Shown: piece after piece, positions 1 to 10,112 of the stretch
How the letters are laid out: each line of letters opens with the position of its first letter
Position numbering within the stretch: the stretch's first letter is position 1
Assembly (NCBI GenBank): GCA_036768485.1
Contig: JAVLUZ010000511.1
Coordinates: forward strand, 1,564,411-1,628,410
Length of the DNA stretch: 64,000 bases
DNA from: Mermis nigrescens
Lineage: Eukaryota; Nematoda; Enoplea; Mermithida; Mermithidae
Reading direction: 5' to 3'
Program-made: the position numbers and the translations under genes
Notes under the pieces: generated by a model
Database searches by the model: none
Told to the model about the DNA's origin: nothing
The model's input: the letters and a program-made list of their open reading frames with translations, nothing else

Positions 1-1430
1 TACAGTTTAGAACCCTGGTACTAACTGAGTATTGATTGTAGAAAAGTTTGCTGGTAAGCACAAGATAGCCCTTGATCCGAAGTACATTTCTGTCAGAAAA
101 AATTTCCTAAAACTATAACTGGAGTTGTTGGCAGACATAAACATGTCGAAAACTCGGCCAAAATGAATCTTTTCGCCCCAAGATTTTCGCACTCTCTACA
201 CTCCCATTCGAGAACTGAGGCGAAATTCAAAAAACAAAAAAGTGTTATCTGCAGAACCTAAATAGATATATGAGTCAAATGAAGTACATGGTTTTGCAAA
301 GGAATTTAAAAAAATGAAAAAGTCAGCATTCAAAAGATTCGAACCTATCATTCTTTGTTTAATACCGCATCCGAGAACGCAGTTGTCAACCACTGCGCCA
401 ACTCGACATATCAGCAGATTTCAGCTTGATTATCCTATCTTGAAAGATATTCATCGTTCTACTGAAGTTTAAGAATAGTGCATTTATGATGATAAAAATA
501 ATTATTTATTAAAGAGGAGTCGAAAACCTCTGAAATACGAAAAATCTGATCAAAAATATGCAATACGGAGTTATCTATCGGCATTAGAAAATAGATGTAG
601 GTATAATTCAAAGTTCACCTCTTTATACCTCAACAAACACTGGCTGTAGAAAAGTTTAAAGGTCAGATTCGTTATTCTGACCTTACGGAGAACATTTTTA
701 AAAAAATTCATCATCCACGACGCTCTGGGCGCAAAAATGCTTCTCGGTGTAAACTTCACACTTGTGCTAATACCGCAATATTAGGTGTATAAAACAAAAT
801 AAACTGGGATCTGTAACGCTAAGGTCAGGGCACCTTTTAAGCATAATTAGTATGTTCCGCCTACTTAGCGGAGTAGTTGAAGAGATATCGTTTTTCGTCT
901 CGAACCCTTTACACTAAAACGATCACAGATCAAGAAATATTGCGTTATAAGAAAGAAAAAAATCGATTTGAGATTTTGCAACCCTCTGCATTATAGAACC
1001 GATTGGACTGCGCAGAAACCAAAACTGAGTTAGATAAGCTGAAGGACAAGCAAAGAGTAAAAAACACGTATACTTTACACTTTTGTGCAACAACCATTGA
1101 GTGTAAAGCAATTTTAAGGTCAGATTCGTAATCTAGAGCTGGGAGGCAACATTTTTAAAAAAACATTGACCCTCCGCAAATTATTTGATTTTTGCTTTAC
1201 ACTTCACACGCTCATTGCTAACTCAGGATTGAGTGTAAACAAAAGAAAAAGACACGGGCATCGAATTTTTTAATTATCCATCGATTAAAAAAACCGCACC
1301 TCCCAAGTGTGTGCCGTTGTTGCTGTGAGGGGGGGGGACACAAATTTCGCACTCGCTGTGATAAACATATAAGAAAAAGGATGGCCAAGTATATTATAGG
1401 TAGCGCTATTGCGCTACCTATGATAATAAG
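1..1430 (+). repeat. R1 repeat family, copy 1 (right-hand part)
   Basis: This stretch matches 17500-18060 and the reverse complement of 44090-44640 along its length, with many substitutions and small gaps. Shared landmarks are the segment containing GCCCTTGATCCG, the segment with TTTCGCACTCT, the block ACACGGGCA followed by an AT-rich run and AAAAACCGCACCT, and a final hairpin at 1396-1421 (arms ATAGGTAGCGC / GCGCTACCTAT, loop TATT). Isolated GTGTAAA boxes recur. No protein-coding capacity is credible: the open frames are short and not conserved between copies. The tandem-unit portion seen in the other copies is missing or lies left of the window. A non-autonomous Helitron-like element is one reading, because of the hairpin near one end. 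Confidence 0.75.
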
Positions 1431-1718
1431 TTTAACATATGTATTCATTAACTGCAGTCTTCTTTATTCCAAATGGTGTATTTCCGATTTACGGCTTATT
1501 GATGTACATGATTACAATAAAGCTGCATATCTTTGTCGACTTCTGTGCACAGTAGTGTGATTGCTGGTTCATTTTAAACCACTTTTGTAGGCGATTTACA
1601 TCAATTAAACGATTGCTCTCCATGTGCAAGATTTTGTGAAACATATTGTAAACACGGCTAAGAAGGATTTAACTTTAATGCAACCCATTTAAGACAAAAT
1701 TACATCTCTTCAATGATC
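1431..1718. other. Unassigned AT-rich sequence
   Basis: Nothing recognisable lies between the R1 hairpin and the LTR retrotransposon. It is the genomic sequence into which the retrotransposon inserted. Confidence 0.5.
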
Positions 1719-1722
1719 TAAG
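1719..1722 (+). repeat. 4-bp target-site duplication of the LTR element
   Basis: TAAG directly precedes the 5' LTR and is repeated at 15999-16002 directly after the 3' LTR. A 4-bp duplication is usual for Ty3/gypsy integrases. Matching flanks show that this is one intact insertion rather than a recombinant of two elements. Confidence 0.85.
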
Positions 1723-2711
1723 TGTAACTGCGAGAGTTACACGTTTAGGCGAACCTGCTTTAGCAGTTCGCAATAGCCATAACATAGCCAATACTAGTAG
1801 CTATCTATGATAGTGTACTGTGGGCTATGCCTTCGGTCTTCCCATTATTTTCCCAAATTTTCAATAATAAAAAACATTTAGATACTTGTCCGGTATCGTA
1901 GAGCTAAGTGTATGATAATAGTAATTGTTTCATACATACCGCTTGTGTAATCGATCTGAGATAAAAGTCATTTCAGTATTATGTTAAATTGATCGTTGTT
2001 TTAATTTACTGTAATGGTCCTTGAGGCCAGGGTATAGGAAGTCGAGTTGGTTTTTACGGCTTGTTTGGTTTTTCATTGGCCGGTTATTCTCGACTGTATA
2101 TTGTCATTTTTCTTTTGCGTATTTGTTTTCCCGGCTATAGGCCGTGTGTTCTTCGTTAAATAAAATCCTAGAAAACCAACCCAGTGGTTTCGGATATACC
2201 GAGGGTTTGGTCGGCCATCATCCCTTCGTCGAGGACTTCCACCCATCTAGTGGACTGATAGGTAAATTCCGTATGATAGTCTTTTCCATCCGAAAATCAT
2301 AATTTATGTCTCAAGCCTAAAAATTGATCAAAACTATTATTTAATCTTTAGAGATGGTTGATCAACATAGAGCTCGTTGTTGTTGTTTTCAGTGTTCAGC
2401 GTACTACACAAATTAGGAACCAAAACATTTCGAATCAGGCACTGATTGAAAATAAGTTAAATAAACAACTTGAGCTTGAGATAGGTCAACTGACCTCCGC
2501 GGCAATTACCGAGACTAGGTAGGTAGCCTTAGGTCTTAGGGCGTAGCTGCTGAGATCACCCGACCAGAAGCAGCCAGCAATATTAGGGCTGAGGGGATCG
2601 AAGCCGTAAGGTCTGTAAGGGTCCAAAGACCTACGTACCTAGGTAAATCTCGAAGGTAATGTATCAGTCCCTACGTCGATTCTGTAGACGTTAGGGGCTC
2701 CTACATTTACA
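1723..2711 (+). repeat. 5' LTR
   Basis: It starts TGTAAC and ends TTTACA, so the termini form the usual short inverted repeat TGTAA/TTACA. It aligns with 14956-15998 over its whole length apart from scattered substitutions, densest around 2030-2110, and a gap of about 56 bp near 2630 where the 3' LTR has extra sequence (15861-15917). The first 110 bp fold into consecutive hairpins: GTGTAACT/AGTTACAC around 1722-1742, a GCGAAC..GTTCGC arm pair around 1750-1772, and CATAGCC..GGGCTATG around 1780-1831. A candidate polyadenylation signal AATAAA lies at 2159-2164. No TATA box was assigned. Confidence 0.95.
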
Positions 2712-2712
2712 T

Positions 2713-2730
2713 TGGATGTTCCCTCCTTTA
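2713..2730 (+). other. Primer-binding site (candidate)
   Basis: TGGATGTTCCCTCC begins one base after the 5' LTR. A PBS starting with TGG pairs with the CCA end of a tRNA, and the position is exactly where it should be. The matching tRNA was not identified. Confidence 0.65.
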
Positions 2731-3301
2731 GGCTGCTAGCTACAGCCGAGCTGATCAATCATCGTAAAATTATTTTTCGATCCAAAAAATTATCATTTTG
2801 GCCATCTAAAAATGTGTAACGTTTCGTTCACCTTTGTTGTTGTATCGACCGCGATCGTGGCAGTGCGCAATTTAAGTAAGCGTCCGTGGTAAAGATTTTG
2901 TGTATCGTGGTAAAGCCATCGTTATTTTTCTATTTCCGTCGGACCTCTACCGACGAAGGCAGCTCTCATGCTCGCATATTCATTTTTCTATAAACGTCAG
3001 CCCTCAGGCGACGAATTATCATTTTTCTCAACTGACGACGAATTTCCGTCATTTAGGTTCTTACCTACCTGTTTTTCTAACCATGTACACAGTCTTGCGC
3101 TTTAGGCTTAGTTCTATCTGTTTTCGATCATTTCACGTCAGGTATATCCTACTTCACGTAAGGAAATACTATTTACGTGGAAAAACCTGTTTTTCGGATC
3201 GACAAAGGTCTAATTCGAAACATTTATTTTGGGAAAAATTTCGACGTACTGAAATTTATTTTACCCAAAGGCACATTTTTCGACATTTTTGACACCTAAA
3301 A
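2731..3301 (+). other. Untranslated leader of the retrotransposon with candidate splice donors
   Basis: This region lies between the PBS and the Gag ATG and has no convincing coding sequence. Two candidate 5' splice sites are AA|GTAAGC at 2876 and GTG|GTAAAG near 2888. Either could pair with the acceptor at 10016-10017 to make a short mRNA for the exonuclease ORF. This is inference; donors of this quality occur by chance. Confidence 0.4.
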
Positions 3302-6300
3302 ATGGCAGGAAAAAGGTTTTGCGGACACCGCCCGCTAAATTGAAAAAACCTCCTACGCCACCTGTTTCAGCTCGCCAATTACCTACTGCGCCTGTTGACT
3401 CTAATAGCGCGTGTAATTCTGCGAGTAATTACGAGAGACGTAACGACTAAGGCGAATAATGATAAATTACCCGCGTCACTACATGCCGCGAGTAATACAC
3501 AGTCCGAAGACGAATTATCATTGAGTACCATGCAATCTCGCATTAATCAATCTTCGCTAACTAGGTCGGATCCTAATATTGACAATTCATCAAGTCACAC
3601 AATGATCGATAATACGACTACCATTAACACGGCAAATAATCCTGAAACCAGTTCGGAGCGCGAAAATCACGATTCTGACGTAGAGAGTAATCATAGTCGC
3701 TGCATGAATGCCGACAGAGAACGTGCTAATGCTAATGTGACTAATGATCTTATTTTGAAAGCGCTACAAGCCATTCATTTGCAATTTTCGGATCTTTCTA
3801 CGCGCGTTGATCAAGATAAAAAGGAAAATGTGGATGAAATGCGTAAACTGCGTTTGGAGCTAAGCACTATGCTTAAACCCCAACCAGTTCTGAATCGCAT
3901 AGAAACTAATGTATCTGAGCGCGATAACCACTCAATCGATAGCGCAAATTTTTCTGAATTCAATGCGCAAAGTGCAAATCGTGCGCAAAGTACGCATAGG
4001 GCATCTTCACTGTTGTCTACTAGCAACAGAGCATCGAATTCACGTTCACCTTCAGAAACTGTTCCAGAAAACATCTCTCAAAGTTGTACGAACCGCGCGC
4101 CGGAAATCTGTAATTTGTCACAGAATCCTGTAAACACGGGTTTGCAATCAGTGCAAAACTCGGGTTTTTCGGAGAATATACCTACGATTTCGCAGCCGTC
4201 GGTATCGATTTCGCAGACGTCGCGATCTCGGCCTTCGCTGCCATTAAATCGTAATGCGCCTTCCTTTGTACCTACTCCTTCTATTGCAAATTCGCAGCAG
4301 CAACTAAATCCACCACCGCTGCAGTATTTTCCACCTCAAGGAGAAATCTTACCCAATAATTATGTACCTAACCCTATAAACGTGGAAATACCGCCTAATA
4401 ACCCTATTTTGCATTCTTCCAATATTGAAATGCAACCGGTTGAGATAAATTTATCTGGTATTAATAACGAATCTGCAAATTTGCAAAATGAATCTGCTCC
4501 TCAAGCTGAATCGTCCAATAGGAAAAAGCATGTCAAATTTTCTGACGACAGCTCATCTAATAGTTATGATCGCCCGCGCAGTCGTCGCTCGCGTCGCAAA
4601 TCTCGATCGCGCAGACGACGTCATAGGCATAGTTCATGTTCTTCATCTGAAAGCTCGCGTGGTGATTCACATCTCGCTGATTCCTTGAATCGCGGACCAT
4701 TTTTGCAGCAGATGCAATTTGCAATTACAAATAAAAAATTTTTTGATGGCGATAAATCGGATATAAAGGCTTATTTTGCAGAATTTGAATCGCTTGCCAA
4801 TACCTATGATATTGACAAAGCTGATCGTTTAAAATTCGCTACTGGATTTCTTGACCCTTATGTTTTGCATTTATACCATTCGTTACCTGCTGATATACAA
4901 CAATCTTATTCGAAAATGAAGCATGCGCTAATAACCGAATTTTGTCCTATGGACACCGGTGCACTATTTAATCGTTTTCTGTCACACAAACAGCAGCCTA
5001 ATGAATCGGTTAAAGCTTATTATCTCTCGCTTCGCAAAGAGTTAATTAAATCGGATCCCTATCTTGAAGTTGATTCGCCACATTTCAATAATCTAATGCG
5101 ACATCAACTAAAACAAGGTTTATTACCACACATTTCGAAAGAGGCATATCATAAAAAACCTAGGGCATCATTAGCTGAATTTTTAGACAATGCGCTTAGC
5201 GCTGAATTTGCTAATAAAGAATTTGAGGATAAAAAGGCAGTAACGCCTTACGTATTGGTAACAGCTGCTCCAGTAGGCAGCGTAGTACCTAAAGATACTC
5301 CTCGCGCATCTAATCAAAATGATCCAAATCGTTCACGTCATAGAACGTTTCATCGCTCATCGCGTGCTGAGAAACCAGAAAATTCTTCTCGTAAATATTG
5401 TACTTTTTGCAAGCGCATAGGTCATATTTATGAGGAATGCTTCACGCGTCAAAGGCAAGACACGTCTAATAATGCTAATTTTAATAATCAAGCTGATCGG
5501 AATACTAATTCTATGGTGCGCAACCGCAGCCAATCGCGTTCTTTTTCGCGACGAAATCGTTCGCCATCGCATTCGAATTCACAGAATAGGCATCGATCTC
5601 AATCACGATATCGTAATTCTAGTCAACATCGTTCATCTGACTATGTGAATAATGATAATTGCTTTGAAGCAAAGCAATCACGATCGAATTTTTGGCAAAA
5701 TCGTAATGATCCTTACCAAAATTTGCGTGCTAATTATCAAAATTCGCGTTACGATAATTGTTATAATAACCAATCGCGCCAAAATACACCTTTTGTGCAA
5801 TTTCCTAATGAACAACGTGGCACATACTATAATTCTAGTTACCGCAGCGATAATAATTTCAATTGCCCGTATGTCACATACACTGCAGATAACCAACCCG
5901 CCATAAATGTGCCCCCACCGCAGCCAACCCTAACATCTCCTTGTGATGTGAACACAGTTACTGCGAAAGACCAAGAATCTAGCGTGCGTCCAAATTTATT
6001 CGTGTTGCAAGAATTTCTTGAAGAGTACGAACGTCTACAACGTCGTCTTGCAACTTACGAAAAAATTAATCTACCTCCATCTAAGATTTTCGATCCTAAT
6101 ATTCCTATCGTAAGTCATGCTGCGACAAATTTACCCACTATTCTCGTTAAAGTTCATGGCGTTGACGTACCTGCTCTGATAGATACAGGTTCACAGGTCA
6201 CCATGATGACCACGTCTGCATTTTTACGTCTTGGTTTTAATTTACCACGTAAGCAAGTTTCACAAGTCGTGCATGGTGTAGGCGAAATCACCGCAGTCGT

Positions 6301-6868
6301 TCGCTATAAAGTAAATATGACCTTAACAATCGCGGAACAATCTATTTCTACCTCAGTAGCTATAATTGATCAATTGCCGGAAGACATGCTCTTAGGATAT
6401 GATTTTTGCGAATCCGCACTCATGTGGGTAAATCCTATTGAGCGTTGTGCTTTTATAAATGGCATAAAGATTAATTTACTTTCATCTCACGAAAAATTGC
6501 AATTTCGCGTGAAACCCAACGCAACTACCTCTGGTGTTGTGTGTGTGCATGTTTCGTTACCTGAGCCTGTTATCATACAACCTAGGCATGAATTAATTAC
6601 ACCTGGCTACATAAGTCACGGTTCTTGCAATTTTGATTTCGCATTATTCGAACCAAATCACGATTTTATGGAAAAAACTTCACTTTTTGTTGCTCCGTCT
6701 ATAGTCGATGCGTCACAACCTCTAATACCTGTTCGCGTCTGTAACATCTCTAAAGCACCAATTCGCATTGACTCTGGTGAAATAGTAGGTTCTTTAACTC
6801 TGATGCCGAAGTTGTGTCACATGTTTCATCCTTTGATGATAGGACACCAGAACTTTTTGCATCAATAA
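3302..6868 (+). pseudogene. gag-pro: Gag-protease polyprotein (N-terminus frameshifted)
   Basis: The likely start is the ATG at 3302 in a strong context (AAAATGG). From there the frame closes after 13 codons. A natural-looking Pro/Lys-rich N-terminus continues in frame 1 to about 3445, and the long frame 2 then runs to TAA at 6866-6868, so two small indels disturb the start; the run of A at 3309-3313 is the likely first one. Counting from 3395, residues ~390-425 and ~700-760 are Arg-Ser rich. Residues ~449-610 resemble the Ty3 Gag capsid (retrotransposon gag domain). A CCHC zinc knuckle (C-x2-C-x4-H-x4-C) lies at residues 669-682. The aspartic protease has its LIDTGS catalytic motif at residues 928-933 (bases 6176-6193) and a GYDF-type second motif near 6400. 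The protein would assemble particles and process the polyprotein. Confidence 0.93.
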
Positions 6869-8505
6869 ACAAAGCTTTAAACGGCTCCGCCGTTAATTCT
6901 AGACAGCAGCAACAAATTCGTGAACTTTGCCTAAAATACGACTCAATTTTTGCATTAAAAAACGAACCTCTCGGTCGTACCCCCTTGATGAAACATCATA
7001 TTGACACAGGGGATAATCCACCCGTTGTTGGAAAAACTTACCGTGTTGAACATTCTAGAAGAGAATCTATGCAGAAAATTATAAATGAAATGCTTGCGGA
7101 TAAAATTATTCGACCTACAACTAGCCCATGGGCAAGTCCATTATTTCTCATTGGAAAAAAGGACGGTTCCCTTAGGCCAGTCGTCGATTATCGACGGTTA
7201 AATGACGTTACTAAAACGCAAGTATACCCTCTTCCGCAACTAGACGATTATTTTGATACTTTAGGAAGTGCTGCATATTTTAGCACACTAGATTTGAAAT
7301 CTGGATATTGGCAAATTCCACTCGATAATAAATCTCGCTAAAAAACAGCATTTATATGTCCTGTTGGTCATTACGAATTTGAAGTTTTACCTTTTGGTTT
7401 AAAGAATGCACCCGCAGATTTTCAAAGACTAATGGAGCTTGTGCTCGCAGGTCTAAATTGGAAATCTTGTCTCGTCTACATCGATGACATAATTATTTTT
7501 TCACGAACTTTCGAAGAACATTTAAAAGATCTCGAAAATGTTTTCATCGCTCTTAAAAAGGCAAACTTACGTGTCAAGCCTGATAAATGCCATCTCGCGC
7601 ATGCTGAGGTAAAATTTCTTGGCCACAGCATCAGTGCAATGGGCATTGCTCCCGATATGTCTAAAGTCGCAGATTTAATCTCGTTTCCCGTACCAAAAAC
7701 CGTTAAATCCGTGCAGAAATTTCTTGGCTTAGTCCAATGGTTTAAGAAATTCGTTAAGGATCTCGCTAAAATCGCTAAACCGCTATTCCATCTTCTACGT
7801 AAAGATGTCGAATTTTGCTGGAAGGCTGAACACCAAACCGCTTTTGAGCTTCTGAAGAAAGCATTTACATCTCCACCTATTTTGCAATTACCAAAATTCG
7901 ATCATGAGCACCAATTTATTTTAACAACTGACGCAAGTAACTATGCGTTAGGTGCTATTTTGATGCAAAAGCATTTACCATCTAAAAGTCGTTTTATTCT
8001 TAGCTACGCTAGTCGCGTGCTAAATTCTGCAGAATGTAATTATGCTACTTCAGAAAAAGAAGCGCTAGCGGTAGTGTGGGCTATCAAGCATTATCGACAT
8101 TATCTTTATGGTAAAAAATTCATCGTAGAAACTGATCATCAAGCGTTAACCTGGCTAGTAAATGTTAAAGACCCATCGAGTCGATTACGCCGTTGGGGTC
8201 TCAAATTACAGGAATACGAATATGATATCGTCTATGTTCCTGGTGCATATAACTGCGCAGCTGATCTTCTTTCACGTCATCCTAAATATGATCACGCAGA
8301 ATGCAAATATAAAGTAGAGCGCAAAAATATCGTTAACATCGCAAATTTAGAATCCGAAGATTCTGAGTCAGATGACGAATCGGCTCCACCTGACCGATCG
8401 TGCGATAATACCCCTACTGCGCCAATTAATCATCCAAACGCACAAAATAATAATCCTAGTGCGCAAACCGATCCTACTAATTCTAAACCACCTACATTTC
8501 TGTGA
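6781..8505 (+). pseudogene. pol: Reverse transcriptase-RNase H (internal stop codon)
   Basis: The frame is open from 6781, overlaps the Gag-protease frame by 88 bases in the -1 register, and runs to TGA at 8503-8505. A TAA at 7339-7341 interrupts the RT palm just before the segment with GHYEF; one C-to-T change of a CAA codon explains it. RT motifs follow the Ty3 pattern: the KKDGSLRPVVDYR block, LDLKSGYWQ, PFGLKNAP, and the catalytic YIDD at 7477-7488. RNase H follows with catalytic D at 7930 (TTDASN), E at 8059 (EKEAL), D at 8134 (TDHQAL) and the AADLLSR block. No obvious X-XXY-YYZ slippery heptamer is seen in the 6781-6868 overlap, so the -1 change may be a 1-bp deletion rather than programmed. 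An acidic, Asn/Pro-rich tail follows RNase H. Confidence 0.95.
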
Positions 8506-9496
8506 ACGTTTGTTACTCACCGATGCAGAAAAAGCTGAAATGCTAACACCTGCGCGCTTACTCACTGAGCAACGTGCAGATGACGAATTGCATAAAATTC
8601 GTATCGCATTGAATGACTTAACAACGAAAAAATATCGTGACGAATTTTTTCTTGTAAATGATGTACTTTTTTGTCGTTTTCAACCTAAGCGTTCACCAAC
8701 TGTCGTTCATCAAATCATCATACCCAAATCTTTGCGTCGCTTCATATTAACGGAATTTCATGACTCTATTTTCGGAGCTCATTTTTCATCGCGCAAAATC
8801 TTGCCCGCCATACAAATATGTTATTGGTGGCCGCGTATGGAAAATGATGTAATCGCGTGGTGTAGGAATTGTGATGTGTGCTTACAACGTAAGGTCTCAT
8901 TAAATTCCACATCCGTTCCGTTGCAACCAATCGAAGTATCCGCACCTTTTGAACTCATTGCGTGCGATTGCTTGCATATGCCGCGATCTCCCTCCGGAAA
9001 TGACCAAATTGTAGTTTTTATGGATTATTTTACAAAATACGTGGAAGCTTTTGCTGTTTCTGATATAAAAGCAACAACTATTGCAAATTTATTACTAAGA
9101 GAAATTATACCACGTTATGGAGTCCCCAAGAAATTTTTGACAGATCAGGGGTCAAATTTTACATCTACCCTAATTTCGGAAGTTTGTAAACTATTAAACG
9201 TTCAAAAAATATTTACAACCCCATATCACCCCCAGTGTGATGGGTTGGTGGAACATTATAATCGTACATTGATTGCTGGTTTGTCTAAGCTGAGTGCGCG
9301 ATCACAGTATGATTGGGAACAATTTCTACCCTTCGCATTATTTGCATACCGCGCGACTCCACAATCATCAACTAATATATCTCCTTTTGAAATGCTTTAT
9401 GGTCGTGAACCAGCATTTCCTCTTGACACCTTACTCATAAATGACTTCTGTAATAAATCCGAACTTACCATCTGTTGCGGAAAAATATGTCATTGA
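8372..9496 (+). pseudogene. int: Integrase: zinc-binding and catalytic core
   Basis: This frame (+1 relative to RT-RNase H) carries the integrase. True homology starts near 8500; the first ~40 codons after the ATG at 8372 are a shadow of the RNase H tail. The HHCC zinc finger uses H at 8759 and 8780 and C at 8870 and 8879. The DD35E catalytic triad is D at 8966 (IACDC), D at 9143 (LTDQGSN) and E at 9251 (LVEHYNRT), with exactly 35 residues between the second D and E. The enzyme would join the cDNA to host DNA. Homology leaves this frame near 9444 and continues in the next (+1) frame, so this copy is broken there unless a +1 shift is used. Confidence 0.93.
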
Positions 9497-10112
9497 TTTA
9501 AAGCTGACTTTGCAGGATCTGCATGAAATCGCGTCTCAAAATTTATCTCAAGCGCGTAAGCAGCAAAAATCGCAATATGACAAAGCCGTAGCACACACAA
9601 ATTTTAATCTCTCGGATATAGTCTACCTCAATAATACCTCAGTCATTCAACCGGAAATCGGTAAACTATCACCTAAGCGTGTTGGTCCCTACCGGATTAT
9701 TGACTCACCTACGCCTGAAACTGCGAAAATTGCATATGTCTATAACCCTCTTATTATTCATCACGTTCACAGGAATAGACTTTTGCCTGAACCTAAATTA
9801 CCTTATTCTGACTTAATTGTGGAAAAACACGCGTATGTCCCTGGCGATTTTGTGTTGGTAAAGTTACCACATCGCCCTCTTGCCCCGGCAGTAGTCATAA
9901 GTTTTGAGGATTTACCGGGCAGGGAACAAAAAGCTAAGGACTGCGCGCCTGTACGTTTATTAAATGGTTCTAAAACAGCACATGCCGTACCATTATCTAA
10001 TCTTTTTCCTTTTGCAGACCCATGGCTGCTCAAGGTACCCCCAGCAAGGAGGCACTGTTGGAGGCAGCTGGTTGCCGATGCAAATTGGAGGGACGTGTGC
10101 CCGCGTCCCTAG
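9441..10112 (+). CDS. int: Integrase C-terminal domain with GPY motif and a PWWP/Tudor-like module
   Basis: This frame continues integrase after the +1 change. Residues 1-60 (from 9441) are the helical linker. VGPY at 81-84 is the GPY/F motif of Ty3-type integrases, followed by the HHVHRNRLLP segment. Residues 133-191 form a second beta-rich module: VPGDFVLVK, then PLAPAVV, then APVRLLNG and VPLSNLFPF. This order matches a PWWP domain (GDLVWAK, PWWPA.V, VRFFG, .W.P...L.PF), with PLAP in the position of the PWWP tetrapeptide. PWWP domains read H3K36 methylation or DNA in host chromatin factors such as LEDGF. By analogy with the chromodomain of chromovirus integrases, it may direct integration. 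A duplicated SH3-like integrase tail is the alternative. The last ~30 codons overlap the next ORF. Confidence 0.75.
   Translation: MTSVINPNLPSVAEKYVIDLKLTLQDLHEIASQNLSQARKQQKSQYDKAVAHTNFNLSDIVYLNNTSVIQPEIGKLSPKRVGPYRIIDSPTPETAKIAYVYNPLIIHHVHRNRLLPEPKLPYSDLIVEKHAYVPGDFVLVKLPHRPLAPAVVISFEDLPGREQKAKDCAPVRLLNGSKTAHAVPLSNLFPFADPWLLKVPPARRHCWRQLVADANWRDVCPRP
9995..10017 (+). promoter_or_regulatory. Candidate 3' splice site before the exonuclease ORF
   Basis: A branch-point-like TCTAATC, the pyrimidine tract CTTTTTCCTTTTG and CAG ending at 10017 lie 4 bases before the ATG at 10022. Spacing and tract quality are those of a good metazoan acceptor. Splicing from the leader would place the exonuclease ATG first on the mRNA. 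Not verifiable without transcript data. Confidence 0.5.

Noticed and set aside
1309..1560. A short protein gene near the R1 hairpin
   Set aside because: The frame crosses the hairpin and is not conserved in the other two R1 copies.
2900..3292. A 130-codon open frame in the retrotransposon leader
   Set aside because: It has no ATG start, no recognisable motif, and sits between the PBS and the Gag ATG; most likely chance.
6781..6868. A classic slippery site at the protease/RT border
   Set aside because: No X-XXY-YYZ heptamer in the right phase was found; C-TTT-TTG is only a weak approximation.
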